DNA of 64,000 nucleotides from Gnetum montanum (taxonomy: Eukaryota; Streptophyta; Gnetopsida; Gnetales; Gnetaceae): positions 11,366 through 75,365 of the forward strand of contig MNCI01014254.1 in the NCBI GenBank assembly GCA_015680685.1, in the 5' to 3' direction. Shown here piece after piece: positions 22,561-34,960 of this stretch. A model generated the notes under the pieces. That model was not told where the DNA came from and did not search any database. It was given only the letters and a program-made list of their open reading frames with translations. Position numbers and translations under genes: made by a program. The stretch's first letter is position 1; every line of letters begins with the position of its first letter.

Positions 22561-24290
22561 TCAATGAACCAAATTCTAAACATTGAGGGAGGGGCCTTAT
22601 GTAATTAATGAAACCTTTTCTTCTAGGTCCATGATCATATACAAACATGAAAGCCCAAATAAGAAGTAGTTGATCAACATCCAACAAATAAAGCCTTTCC
22701 ATAAGCCCAAACAAGCCAATCGAACACATACCACAACAGATGAACCACACTCAGCTTTTTAGATCTTCTCCTTCCAACTCAGTTGTGGGGTAGATGGCCA
22801 TTTTTACTAATTGTATATGTGGCTCTTCAATTTTTCTATTTTTTCTTTTACACATTTTTAATTTGAAATTTTTTTTCCTATTTTACAAAATTTTTTGTTT
22901 TACACCATCATTAGTACATTTACATTTTTCTTGAACATTTTATACTTTCTTATATTTTTTACTTTATATTAGTGTGATTTTCCAATTTTTTTAATAAATG
23001 TGCTTTGTGTCAATAGGACATAGTGGTGCTATAGTTGTTTCTAATGGTGGTTTGTACTTATTATTTTCTTTGCTAATGTATGGTTTCTATTTTTGAATTT
23101 TTGTACTAATAGCTAAGACATGATTTCCTTTTCATGGAATAGGTAGTGAGTCCATGACATCCATCCATCCACAAACTCTATGGTTTTCCTTATTTTGGAA
23201 GTATGAGTTCCCTTTCATTAAATAAATTTTTAATAAATTTATGACCTTGGTAGTTTTCAAAATTAGAAACATTCAAAGGTTTGCATAGGTATGACTTTAA
23301 GGGGACATAATAATCTTTGTACTATTCTACTTACTTGGGTGCTTGAGTGTTTTCATAGATTCTTTACTGTTCCATGTAAACCAATAACAAGAACTTGAAT
23401 AATTCTTTTTATGGTGTGGTTCCCATCCAAAATGAAGAAAATAAAAGAAAACAAAATAAAAGAAAAAAAATATGATGGAAATTCAAAGCACACTTGTTAG
23501 ACAAATAAATTTGCTACAAGAACTAGTTCTAGGATTGGAAAGACATGTTACTCATGCCTGAAGGTTCCCTCTAACTAAGGTCCTCTCTCACTTCCTTCTT
23601 CTTCAAGAATGATGGTTGTTTTGTGGGAGCACTCTTGTATCTCAAGGAGGTGGATCAGTCTTAGAGTGGTAATGCAAAGTCACTAAAAGTGGTTAGTTTT
23701 GGTCTACACTAAGGATGGATCTTGTAAGGTCATTTAAACAAAAATACACAAGGGACTTCTTATGACCTCAATTAGGAATTACATCCCACATTCTCCATCA
23801 TCTTTCCATGCTACTCACCCTACTACCAGTATCCATGTTCTTGTTCGATGTCTTTGTCTGACATAGTTGAATTCTTTGGTAGAATCTTTTGAATTTTGGT
23901 CCTTAACTTCCATCAACCATTAACCACCTATGGGGTCCATAGACTCCTTAGGTTACAAATATGCAAGGGAAAACAAGGCATGTGCCTACTATGAGAAGGA
24001 CCTACTTGCATATCTCTTGGTTGTGTTATTAAGAATCTTATCCTTAGGCATTCTTAAATCAGAATCTTTTGTACACCCATCTTTTGCATTCGACCATGTA
24101 CTCGTTTACATGTTTTCTTTACTTCACACATTCTCCATAAAATTTTTGAATTTTTAATCTTTCAAATATCCTCTTCAATGATTTCATCATATTCTTGGCT
24201 TTTCAGGACTCCATGGACATCAAATTCATTTAAAAATTCCTTGTATTTTTTGAAATATTCAAAATTGAAAATTTTATTTATGGACCTTGT
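22561..24290. other. Non-coding spacer of element E
   Basis: T-rich sequence (22800-23000) and mixed AT-rich DNA between integrase and the internal promoter. It sits where D (42310-43600) and C (47861-49300) also carry non-coding spacers. No gene recognised. Confidence 0.55.
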
Positions 24291-24400
24291 AAATGAGGCC
24301 CCATTGATGGATCCCATGCATATACAAGGCCTTGTATATGCATCCCCATTGATGTAGCATAAAAATACTATAAATATGTGTGACCCCCTTTAGAAATTTT
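24290..24400 (+). promoter_or_regulatory. Internal promoter upstream of ORF3 in element E, U3-like
   Basis: CCCCATTGATGGATCCC, ACAAGGCCTTGTATATGC, CCCCATTGATGTAGC and the TATA box TATAAATATGTG (from 24369) appear in the order of the E LTR U3 (TACAAGGCTCCATTGATG, TAGCTCC, TATAAATATGCA at 27846-27892). Both C and D have a TATA box followed by a run of Cs at the same place. It would drive a subgenomic ORF3 RNA (inference). Confidence 0.6.
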
Positions 24401-24523
24401 CACATTTTCTCACAAATGCCAAGGGAGTTTTTCAAATTTTCAAAGACAAGAACCTTCCAGAGCCCATAACTTCCAAACCGTTTACCCAAATTACTCCATT
24501 CTTCAATCCTATCACTCTCATAG

Positions 24524-24822
24524 GTAAGCTCTTACTCGTGGGGGCCATAAATGTGCCACTTTTGATGAAAATGTTTTGTCATTTTTCTAACTCCCATAAA
24601 GGTTTAACTAAGAAATCAACATTTAAACACCAAATTATAGAAGTTAAACCCTTCTAACAAGCTCCAATGACATTTATAATAAAAGTTAACTAATAAAATA
24701 ATTAATCTTTCATGATCCAACTATAGCCATGTGTAACTAACTAATGAGATAAGGTATTCAAATATTCAAAGTTATACATTATATATTATATCTACTAGTC
24801 CATGGATGTGTTATGATCATAG
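24524..24822 (+). other. Candidate intron in the ORF3 leader of element E
   Basis: The splice donor CATAG|GTAAGCT (GT at 24524) is near consensus. An acceptor ATCATAG ends at 24822, immediately before an ATG. C and D have an intron-like acceptor GATTACAG or GATTGCAG directly before the homologous ATGGCCCC. The E acceptor has a poor pyrimidine tract. Confidence 0.4.
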
Positions 24823-27500
24823 ATGACACTAAAAGGTAAACACACATAGGAAGGATGACCATCTCAACCATAGGAGAAATTACCAAGAACAAGAAAGGGC
24901 CAAGAACATGTCCAAGAAGAACTAATTACAACCCATGCCATGGGACCTCTTAAGGAAGAGGCCAAAGTATGATCTATTCGTTAGATTCTAGAATATGTAG
25001 CAATAATAGAACATTCCCACTAAGACAAGGCACCAGCTCAATAAGTAAACTTGAAGTCACTAAATACTCTAACTCAAATAAAATCAAGGGAGGTCCAAAA
25101 TACAGTGCTCCAAGAGTCGAACTTTGGCTCTTTCTTAGAGCAAGCACTTAAAGAGGTATAGGACCAATTGAAGGCCTCTCCCATGTGGCTAGTTATCACT
25201 TCTAGTAAGGAGTGGTATATGGGAGAGACGTTCTTATTTTGGAACAATAGGCAAGCTGGTTCAATAGTCAAAATTAAGGACATTTTAGTGTCTTACTCAA
25301 TGTAGGCTAATGCGAATGCACTTGGCTTACCTTAAACTAGGGCAAATCTCATTGATATTTCAATGCAAGAAGATCCCATCAACTATCCATAGCTAATCTA
25401 TCTAGAAATAGAGAAGTGGTTTAAGGAGAATGAATGTGGAAAGAAGGCACTCTCCTTCCCATACCTCATTAAAATACTACATCAAAGGAAAGGAATAATC
25501 TACTACACTAATAATGTTGTCCAATTTTCTCCAACCACTAATTGGGCAAGGTTGATGAAGGATAAAATGACTATAACAACCATTCAAGAAAATGAGCAAT
25601 AGCCACCACCTCTGCTTACCACTTAGAACATTGTTCCAAACATCACTATAGCATCCTAATGGTTGTGCAAGTATCAAGAATGGCTCTTAAGAGAGAAAGA
25701 GCAATAAGCAAGCATAAGTGGTAGAGATCCATCTATGTATTGGCTAGCAATGAGTCACTTGAATGAGGTGGCCTAAACAATTAGCCTAATGGGAGGTGAT
25801 GGATCCATTTTCTCTACCCAAAAAATGCAATTTTCCACAAGGTCAAATCCGAGAGCTAGAGATGTAATGGTATCTCTCTTAGAATAGTAGCAACTCCCAA
25901 ATATTTCTAGGAACACCACAACCTTCTTGATGTTCTTGGAGGAGGCCAATAGGGTGATAGTACTAGTGATGCAACACCAAGAACAAGAAACAGCAGCAAA
26001 GGTGGTTTCTAATAGAATTGCTGAAATCCTCAATGCATCTATAGCATCTATACTAGACATCACTGCACTTAAAAATGTGTAAATATCTACAATAATTGTA
26101 AGTAGCAAATTAATCATAGCACAACATGAAAAATTGTTGGATTGACTAATAGAAACCAAGCAACCAATTCTAGATGTCTTTGATCTTTTAAATAGTATAA
26201 CTACAAGCCAGTCAAAGTTGCTAAAGGCAAGGGGCAAGAACATTATTTTGAAAGGGCAACTCAAAATAGCCAAAGAGCTAAATGAATGCTTGGCTACAAA
26301 AGGTACTGAGTTGAGAGGGTAGATTGTCAACCCTGCATTTCTCAATCCAACATTAACAAGAAATGAAGCTCTTGAATAGCTTCCACCATGCTAAAAGGGG
26401 TTGAGGGTACAATGGAGATGGTGGTGTTTTATTAATCCTTGGTAGAGGCCACTCAACACAAAAATCAAAAGGCCTTGGATCTAACCTACCAAGAGAATGT
26501 GTAGCTAACTACAAAAAACCATCGCCTATGAAACATTAATGTGCATAAAAAATAGTTAATCAATTTTATCCATCAACATTAGGAGCAACTAGCCAAAGAA
26601 AACACAGAGTTAAGGAGATTGGTAGCTGAGAACAAAACCCTCTCAATGGAGGAGGTTTGTGCTCTTTACTAAAAGACTGTAATAAAGGTAGCCACCTGGA
26701 AATGAGAGGTTCTTAAATTCAAAAGAATTTAGGATTACTATAGAGACCAGGTAAACCTATAGAAATAAGTAAATGAAAAGCATATTAAAGTGGCAAAGGA
26801 CAAAGTGAATGAGACCCTTCAACAACTCCAACATGTACAAGAATTATGGTAGCCCATCATTGATGGGATTGATCAGCATAATAAAGCAGAAATTCATCGA
26901 AATGAGTTGTAAATAGAGGAAATGACTGAATATATGGAGCTTTCCAATCTTCCATATGCAAACATGGGTATGTTGACTACCAAATGACCATGGTCAAAAC
27001 TAGAAAAGCATGTGGCCAGCTCGTACTTGTTGTATGAGGATAAGTTCAAGTAACACAAGGACACCAAGCAAAAGTTTGTGTTGGCAAACACTGAACTCGA
27101 AGTTCTCAAGGGTAGGTACATTGATAAGAGATCTACTTACAATAACTTGGACAAAATAATGAATGACTATCAGGAGCTATAGAATGCAATGAAGGAGTTT
27201 GATGTTGAACACAAACAATTAACTATTTGGTTTGTCAATGTTAAGGAGCTATTCCCAATGATGCCTTGTTTGTAGGATATCCCCATTCTAGCCCACATTG
27301 GTGATGTCACATGAACTGTGAATGATCCCTAGAGCAAGGAGGAGATTAAGGTATTACTATATACCTTTTGCCTTCCACTAGAGGTAGTAGCCATAGTAGG
27401 ACAACCATAGCCACCTCAACCACTACACGGGCCCAAAGCTGGTGAAGGTCCTTCAAAACCTCAAGAGCCTCCACCTCTTAGAACTATTTGATCTTCTCAA
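24823..27500 (+). pseudogene. Element E ORF3 (transposon-protein-like N-terminus, coiled-coil tail)
   Basis: The middle part is readable: GVVYGRDVLILEQ in one frame and KEWYMGETFLFWNNRQAG in another (near 25200), then IYLEIEKWFKENECGKKALS and FPYLIKILHQRKGIIYY (25395-25510). The match is to element C ORF3: GKTYQFWHNKEEGTT, YLTEILRWFKECKTRKFAFP and FPCLIRKFC. That N-terminal layout resembles the 'putative plant transposon protein' domain seen in extra ORFs of plant gypsy elements (family match from memory). After 25900 the translation is helical and rich in K, E, Q and L. Role unknown; it could be a nucleic-acid- or Gag-associated accessory protein. Many stops. Confidence 0.6.
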
Positions 27501-27725
27501 CCACCTTCATGTCATTAGAGAATGTGTTGTCTAGATTATGTATTCATGTCATGGTGTTTGATTTTACGTCATGAACATCACAATTTTTGTAATTTGTTGA
27601 TTTCTACACTTGGACACTCAATTTTCTTATGTTAGTTTGTTATGTTAAGAGTCAGTTAATAATCCCATACCTTTCCAATTTTGTAAAGGAACTTCATGAA
27701 AACTTTTCATTTAATCATGGGGGTA

Positions 27726-28620
27726 TGATGAAACATAAAAATGTTGCATCGATGGACCCCCATCAACATGGCCTCATCGATGGGTTCCCATCGATGTAGT
27801 GTTGCCTTGTTGATGGGGTCACATCGACATAGCATTTGCTACATTTACAAGGCTCCATTGATGTAGCTCCATAATAAAGTCTATAAATATGCACTCACCA
27901 ATGGTGTTTATGGGAGCTCATATGATAGTTGTAGCAAACCTCTTATAGATTTGTCATTTGAGAGTTAAAATATTTCTTTGAGTGTCCATGGTAGGAGTCA
28001 AAAAGTATACAAATTTTTATTCAAGCACTGATGTACCTGAGCACACCAATGTGAATAGTAATAAAGATGAGCCTTTTTATCAAGACTTGCAGCACTTGAA
28101 ATAGATTAATGATTTATTTATGCATTTACCATTTCCATTAATTATTTAATTAATTAAGCTAATTTGGACTTCAATTGATTAATTAATTAAGCTAAATAGA
28201 TTAAACGCATAAGTACAACCACTTTGAACATAACATATAGCACTTGGTAATCCCTGTAGCACTTAACACTTGGTAGCCTAGCAGTTTTGTATGTGTTTAA
28301 GATGTGTAGGGAAAGTGAGACCAAATGCTTATGGTAGGATAGTTAGTTATTAATAAGTAATTAGATTAGTTAAATTGGTTCATAAGATATGAATTGTAGA
28401 TGAATAAAATATAGAATAATAAAAATCATGTGTCTCAACTACACTTAACCATACAACTAAGCTCCACAAGTGTAGTCAAGAAGACAATGATCATCACGAT
28501 TAGATTTCATGTCTTGAAACTAGTGTATGTGTGAACTAAAGGTCTATGAAATTTGACCAGATTGTGCATGAACACCTGTAATTCATATGGTTGGATGTAG
28601 GGTATACTCACCACTCATTA
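27726..28620 (+). repeat. 3' LTR of element E
   Basis: It starts TGATGAAACATAAAAATG after the sequence ATCATGGGGGTA and ends ACCACTCATTA (final CA now TA). U3 carries repeated ATCGATG palindromic words (27745-27875) and a TATA box at 27882. R/U5 matches 17072-17346. Length 895 bases. Confidence 0.85.
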
Positions 28621-28744
28621 ATCAACATCTATAACTTTGATCATATTAAAGAAGGAAAAGGGTATGTCGTTGATGTAGATAGTGGTTCTAAAGATTACAT
28701 AGATTGCAAGACTTTTCCCTATTTTCTTTGGATTCTACAATAAT

Positions 28745-29515
28745 AAGAGATGTGGTTCTTCTTCAGCTTAGTATCTAGCATCATGATCGTTCCTCATATT
28801 ACTTGCCCAACATTGGCAATATTCCTAATTCTTCTTTCACTAGTGGTCTTTCTTATTCTTATATGGGTGCTTGTCTCCATGCTAGATTACTTGAAGACTC
28901 TCAAGAGTAATGCTCAAGAAGATGAAGGAATTGCTTCATATTTCCATGATCCAAATTCATTAAAAAAGATGATGGAAGCATTAATGGCACTACAAAAGTT
29001 TCATATGACCTTATAAGAAACTGGTCAATAGACAACATATGATTAATTCGTTTGGGTGCTAACTACAGTAAGGGAGTAGCTACAAGAAAGGAAATGGTTC
29101 ATTCTCATGGTGAACTACTCTTGATGTGGGATGCTAATGGAGCCACAAGAATATCATAATTAGAAATGCTAGCAGCTAAGATTCTTAAAGTTGGATAGAA
29201 AGAACCTACCATGGAGAGTAACAGAGGAAGTTCTAACCTAGAAAATACTAGGGATATTCCTATTGTTATCCTTGGTTCATGTTGGAAATGGTATTATAAT
29301 TTATTAATGAAGGATTTCCATCTATATGTTTAGCTAGTTGCTAGTGGTATCATCAAAGATACTCAATGTGGGTTAAAAATGTCTACAAGATCTATAGCAT
29401 GACAACTTTTCAAAAATCTTCACTCGAGAAGGTGGTGTTTTAACTTTGACCTTGTTTACCTTTGCAAACTATTGAATATTCAAATATATAACATTTCTAT
29501 TACCTGGATAGAAAT
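28745..29515 (+). pseudogene. ALG5: Intronless dead copy of ALG5, dolichyl-phosphate beta-glucosyltransferase
   Basis: ALG5 makes dolichyl-phosphate-glucose at the ER membrane for N-glycan assembly. From 28750 the translation gives a hydrophobic N-terminal anchor (residues about 10-45) and then DEGIASYFHDPNSLKK. Across stops it continues with VRLGANYSKGVATRKEMVHS, HGELLLMWDANGATRIS, ILGSCWKWYYNLLMKDFHLY, IKDTQCGLKMSTRSIA, and LFKNLHSRRWCFNFDLVYLC with ISITWIEI. These follow the order of ALG5 from its membrane anchor to near the C-terminus. The GT-A core with the first DDGS motif (between DPNSLKK and the NYSKG block) is missing. No introns separate the blocks, so it looks like a processed copy, although the final part after 29515 does not match. 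Several in-frame stops make it non-functional. Confidence 0.8.
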
Positions 29516-29959
29516 AGGTTTTTACTACAAGCATGGTGCATATGCTTTTGTAAATGGTTTATATTTGTTTGGGATATGGCCTTTGTGTTTGGGAAATATA
29601 CAAGTAAAATATATTGTTAACCCAGCAAGGACATTTTCATGTAGAACATTCTCCTTGGAGTAAATGATAAGGAGGATTCTTTTTGGCTTTGGATCATGTT
29701 ACTTTATTTTTCAAATTCTTTAAGGAAACATCAAGTCAAGTGGTCAAAATATCTAAACATAAAGAATGTTATGTTAGTTATCCTAAGGCTAAGCCATTTT
29801 GATTTTATGATGGCATAGCCTTAAATGTAGTAGCAAAATATAAATCTTAGGAACATCCTTGATCATCACCTATCCTCACCTCTCGCTAAGCTACTAGCAC
29901 CATTTACTGCCTAGTCCTTGCTTGCCTATGCATTCCCTCACCGTAGACCTTCTGGGATT
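29516..29959. other. AT-rich flank between the ALG5 copy and element B
   Basis: A 63-residue frame crosses the end of the ALG5 copy, but its second half has no recognised match. No repeat or gene is supported up to the target duplication CAATG at 29960-29964. Confidence 0.5.
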
Positions 29960-29964
29960 CAATG

Positions 29965-32226
29965 TGTTGATGTTAACCTTGTCCAGGGCCATGATTAATA
30001 ATTCTAATTCCAAAAATAATATTGTTAAACTTCATAGTTTCTATATAATTTTAAAATTATTTCAACATTTTCAAGATGCATTTGAGAGTCCCAAATAGTT
30101 AGAACACCAAAATTTTAGGCAATGCATATCTATAGCACATTTCTCAAATGATTTGCAATCACTAAGGGTACAATCACTAAACCCAAAAATGGTAAAAGCT
30201 AAAATTTATTTAGAGTTTGAACACTTTGATTTATCTAGAGAAACCACAAACTAATACTTGTAAATTCTAGAAATGATGTGAGTGTTATTTTTCATCATCA
30301 TCAATTATTCTATTCCTATTAATCAAATTTCTTTGGATTCCTAAGTCTTCAGTTCTTAGTATTTCATATTATTTCCTACATTTTCTTGGGTATTATTTGA
30401 GCATGCACCATTTTTTCCCCTAGACTTGTAACAATGAAATTCAAGTGAAAATGTTTTGTTCAATAGTACAATTTGAGTCTCAAACTATTTTTGTCATTTG
30501 TGAGGGGAGAAAGACATAACTACACTTGCAAGTCACAAAAATGCATCGACAAGTTAGGGGAATGCATGCATGCATTCAAATTATTTGCATTTATTTGTGT
30601 AGAGCTTGCTAGGAAGATGCAATGTTGAAATTATCATGGCATTCAATTATGAAAAGAAACAAGGATCAACCAAAGATGTTAATGTATGATAGCAAGGTTA
30701 AAACATTCTTTTTGAACCTTGTGATATTTGATGAATAAGCTAATGCTTTGTTTCTATGGAACCATGATGACATAATTTCAAAATGGATCCATGGAAATCT
30801 CAAATCCTAATACTATATAGGATAGTTAATATAAGAAAATTAGTATCCATGAATGGATTATAAACAACCACAATAGAAATGGAAAAGCCACAAAAATATA
30901 AAAGATCATACAAATCATAGCCTTTCCAATTCAATGCCATCAACACAACCACATACAATAGAGGGAAGAATAATAGGATCATCATGCACCATTTGTGAGG
31001 TAGACTAATTATCAAAGGTGAATCGTTGGTAGGTAGATCTTGAGTAATAGGTGAGAATGTTGGGAGTTACATGCGATGGCGAGTGTTACATTCATGATGG
31101 ATGTGCATAGGTAATTTTCAGGGGATACAAACTAACATGGTGGACGTGGCCATTATGAGTAGCCACTGTTAAAATAGTAGCAAAGGACTATAGAAAAGGA
31201 AATCATTGATCTCCCAAGGGGATGGCTAGTAGCAGCAACAAGGTGCATTGTAGATGATTACTAGGCTAGATGGGATCTTGGAGAGCCTCCTCTCTATGTA
31301 GGGCTCGGTGTCAGGTAGTGGTCTTCTATAGGTAATCAACGAGTAGTCAATGGTTGATGCACGGTAGTGGTAGCAGTGGCTTTGAACAACATGATGGTAG
31401 TAATGGCTCTAGTGATGCACAACATACATGCATGAAAGGAGCATCACCTATAGCTTTCACTCTCTCGTGGGCATGATACTTGATGTGCATAATAGCAATG
31501 CATGCAATAGAATGTAGTGGCTACTCTCCCAACACAACGTGTGACTGTGATGGTAGTAATAGCATTGCAAGTGAGCAACAATGGTCATAGTCACATAGGC
31601 ACTAACAGTAGTGTCAATGATCTCTCTTGGTTTGGTGGTCTACCTCAGTGGTGCAATCAATGATATGTGGCCTTTTTCTCTATTTCCTCTTCTCTAAACT
31701 ACAATAGGTAGCCCTCCTCTCTTGCATTGTAGGCAGCTACATCAGGAGGCAGGTAGCAAGGCTTCCCCCCCCCCCCCCCCCCCCCCCCCCTCCCCTTCCT
31801 CTCTCTTTCTCTTCTTGGTAGAAGAAACTATGGCAATAGCAACAGAGAGGTAGCACCTTCCTATAGTAGGAATGACCTCTCCCTCTTTCCCTCTCCCTCT
31901 CCTAATGGCTACGAGCAATGGTAGCTATGGCAGCGTTCATGACAAACTAGCGACATGAACTAGTAGCAGCAGAAAGGGACCAAGGAAAATTTTATTTTTT
32001 TGTAGTTGACTATTGCATTTTCATTAAGTCTTGGAATTCAAGACTATTGCCAATTTAAATTACCCAAATTTCAATTTAATTTACCCTTTTTTACAATGTC
32101 ACATAGCCCTCTTCAACTCAGACTATTCCCAGGTTTCCGTACCCATATGGAAGGTGCCCTAGGTAATAGTCTCCTTAAACAAGTTTTTTTTCTAATGTTG
32201 TTGTGTCTAAAATTTACCCATCAACA
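29965..32226 (+). repeat. 5' LTR of element B
   Basis: Colinear with 55745-58011 apart from small indels: the 3' copy has about 100 extra bases near 55967-56066. A run of 26 C residues at 31765-31790 replaces a CT-rich tract of the other LTR. The short frames inside (30800 minus, 32006 plus) are LTR sequence. Confidence 0.9.
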
Positions 32227-32232
32227 CCTTTT

Positions 32233-32249
32233 TGGCACTAGAAGGAGGG
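32233..32249 (+). promoter_or_regulatory. Primer binding site candidate of element B
   Basis: TGGCACTAGAAGGAGGG lies seven bases after the LTR end. The compact element has TGGTGCTAGAAAGAGGG at the same place. The TGG start fits pairing with a tRNA CCA end; the tRNA is not identified. Confidence 0.55.
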
Positions 32250-32929
32250 CCATTTTTTTAGCCTTTTGTTTTCCCATATTTTTTTTCTTACCATTTTTCT
32301 TGTACTTGTTTTGTTTTTTGATCCTATTTTGGAACTTTTTGAATTTTTTTCATTAAAAAAATCTCTATTTTGAGCCCTTATCTTGAAAACTCATTTTTTT
32401 AAAGAATTTTTAATCCCTTTTATTTTTTGATCTTGAATGTTTGTCTCCTAAAAATTTTTGAGCCTCATCACCCATTTCTAATCCCTTTTTAAAAAAAAAC
32501 CCTCGTTTTCCAATCCCATTTTTAGATTTGTGTTTTGGTGGTTCTTACCTTAGTCCTAACTTTGGTAAGGTAGTTTTATTCAATTATTCCATTGAAAATT
32601 TGTTTTTCTAAAATTTTTAACTTTACTATTTTCCTTTTTAAATTTTATAATTATTGTAATTTCATGCACTTATTTTTCCTTTAAAAAATATTTTTAAAAT
32701 AGCTTATTTTAGTTCTTTTCTCTTTGTCAAAAAAATAATTATTAGTACAATATTTCCTTTTATTTTTGTTAATTTTATAACTTTATTTTAACACTTATGT
32801 TCAATAATTTTTCATTTTATAAGTGAACTCTTCTCTACCCCTAGCCAACCAACTCCTTGTCACTCTACATTAAGGAAATGATGAGCTTCATGTTTTCCAA
32901 ATTCTATTCCTAGGAAAACTCAAACTAAG
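32250..32929. other. Leader of element B
   Basis: AT- and T-rich sequence between the primer site and gag, with no coding signal. Confidence 0.6.
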
Positions 32930-33847
32930 ATGGTAGCCAATCAACCCCATGCTCCCTTGGTGAGCAACCCCTTTAACTTCACTAACTATCATGATATCCC
33001 AAAATTCCTCCAAAACACAAACTTGTTCTTTGATCCTACAACCCTTGCTACTGATGCCCACCAACATATACAATGTTTTGAAACCTTACTAGGCATCTAT
33101 AACATTGCATAAAATGATGTAGCATGTAGGGTGTTTGTGACAACTTTTAGGAATAAAGCCATACAATGGTTTCTGATGGTCCCTAATACCTCCATTAACT
33201 CATGGCAAGAATTCAAAAATATGTTCATGCTTCAGTTTGACAAGTTCACTAGCCCAGCCATAGCATCAATTAATTTCATAAGCTTGAGGAAAATACCTAA
33301 GGAAAATGTCCATGACTACAACTTATGATTCCTCCATCAACTTACCTATGTGCCAAGTGAGATGCAATCACAACCTGGTGGCATCCTCAATTTTTACTTT
33401 TCTACCATTGGTCCATTCTTTGCCTATGCCATCAAATATGATCCCAACATAACAAAAATACAAGGAGAAATGGCTAAAGTTGTCAAGTTAGAACAAATTA
33501 CCCTCATGAATACTATTCAAACTCATTTTGGGATGATGAGCATTAGTAATCCTATGCAATCTAATCCTCTACCAACTTTCCCAATGACTAATATGATGTT
33601 CCAAACTCCTATTCCCCTTCAAATGACTCAACCTACAAATAGTTGTTTTCAACCTCCCACATCTTCTTCATTCCTACTAACTAACACTAGTTTGAATGAT
33701 GATCAATCGAAGGACTTAATTCAATCCATCATAAACTCAAATGGGATATCTAATCCTATTGAACTCCCAACTCAAACTCAAGATCAAATGATCCATATAG
33801 TAACTTCACTTCAGAAACTTTCCAATCAAGTAGTTGAATTAAAGTGA
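32930..33847 (+). pseudogene. Element B gag
   Basis: Three adjoining frames separated by single stops read MVANQPHAPLVSNPFNF, HQHIQCFETLLGIYNIA, VFVTTFRNKAIQWFLMVPNT, SINSWQEFKNMFMLQFDKF and ISLRKIPKENVHDYNL. This is the Retrotrans_gag layout ('...A..WF..LP..SI.SW..F...F...F...'). A long serine-, threonine-, proline- and methionine-rich C-terminal part (33500-33847) ends in a short helix (MIHIVTSLQKLSNQVVELK). It would form the particle shell. Confidence 0.8.
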
Positions 33848-34500
33848 AACACCATCAAGTATCCTATACAACTAGAAAAGCCAAGTTCATTAGCCAATGA
33901 TGATTATTGTCCTCTCCATAACACGAGGCAACATTCTAAGAGGACTTATTCTCAATTCTTGGCATTATATGGTGATAATTCCTAGAGTCAACAAAATGGA
34001 AAACCCCTTATTATGATCCTTAATGTACCTCATGAAATAGAAAATGAAGAGGTTTTCTCATTAGAACAAGTTATGGTAAGCAACCGCAACCCACATAACA
34101 CTCACTATTGTAGATTTAGTGATATTGTGAACATCACATAGCAACAAACTAGGAATAATCATTATATGTCCCCAAATAGAAGAGTACCTAGTTAAAATAA
34201 TACAACCAACCAAATTGTGGCATCTTAAGTAAATGCCCCACAATGGCCAAACTCCCCTTCTCTACCTAGAAGAGCCCCACCTCAACAAGAAGCTAAATAT
34301 GTTCATAAGACTTATGATTTGGTTGAGGATTTAAAAAGAGTTAAAGCCAACATTTCAATGTATGATCTTCTACACTTTAATGAAATGAAAAAGGTGATTC
34401 AAAATATAGTTCCCACACTTGTAACTAAAAAAGAAAAATCTACAATCCTCAAAAGGTAAGTTCACTTCGTAGAAAGTCCTAATACACTATTAATACAGAA
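33848..34500 (+). pseudogene. Element B gag-protease linker
   Basis: The translation includes DDYCPLHNTRQHSKRTYSQF (a decayed C..H.. nucleocapsid-like motif) and TYDLVEDLKRVKANISMYDL with LLHFNEMKK (34310-34390). The latter is the 'YDLL..L......ISIY.LL' motif often found just before protease in plant gypsy polyproteins. Frequent stops. Confidence 0.55.
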
Positions 34501-34960
34501 CGCAAACAATTTGATATCAAGCAAGATAGATCAACTCCCTTTTCTAATGACTTTGATTATTTTAGGAAATAATGTCCACAATTGTTTCATGGATTCTAGT
34601 GCAACTATTAGTGTCATGCCACTTGAGGTATGTAAGGCTTTAGAAGCACAAATGATACCATAAATGAAAAGTATGATTCAACTCGATGGATCCAACATAC
34701 CTGTAGTAGGGTCATTAAAAGGAGTGAAACTATAGCTTAAACAATACCCTATATTTACATGTTATACAAACATCCTAGTAGTTGACATGTCACTCACTTA
34801 TAGAGTGCTCTTATCTAGGACTTTTGGAGCCAAGTTTGGGGGCTTCTTTAGGTCAAATTTTTTAGAACTATTAATTCCTATCGAAGGAAAATCTAAATAT
34901 ATGATTATACCTAGAGAACCCTTTTATAAGAAAGTGGTAATGAATTTTGATCTATAAAAT
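34501..34960 (+). pseudogene. Element B protease
   Basis: IILGNNVHNCFMDSSATISV and MPLEVCKALEAQM place the active site (D-S-G-A, here DSSA) at about 34587. IQLDGSNIPVVGSLKGVKL and NILVVDMSLTYRVLLSRTFG follow, then a C-terminal HSLLKY-like end (EGKSKYMIIPREPFYKK). One active-site glycine is lost. Confidence 0.7.

Larger units (their letters stand above)
17072..28620 (+). mobile_element. Element E: Ty3/gypsy retrotransposon with gag-pol and a third ORF
   Basis: The 5' LTR is truncated (17072-17346), followed by a tRNA-Asp-type primer site and by gag, protease, RT, RNase H and integrase in that order. After these come a 1.7-kb gap, an internal promoter, an intron-like segment, ORF3 and a full 3' LTR (27726-28620). 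The tRNA-Asp primer site and 3' extra ORF fit the Tat/Athila side of Ty3/gypsy (inference). All genes are interrupted by stops. E is the only member of the C/D/E group here that has pol. Confidence 0.85.

Noticed and set aside
25773-26345. 190-residue minus-strand frame
   Set aside because: It is antisense to ORF3 of element E. No motif was recognised, and openness fits chance opposite a lysine/glutamate-rich decayed ORF.
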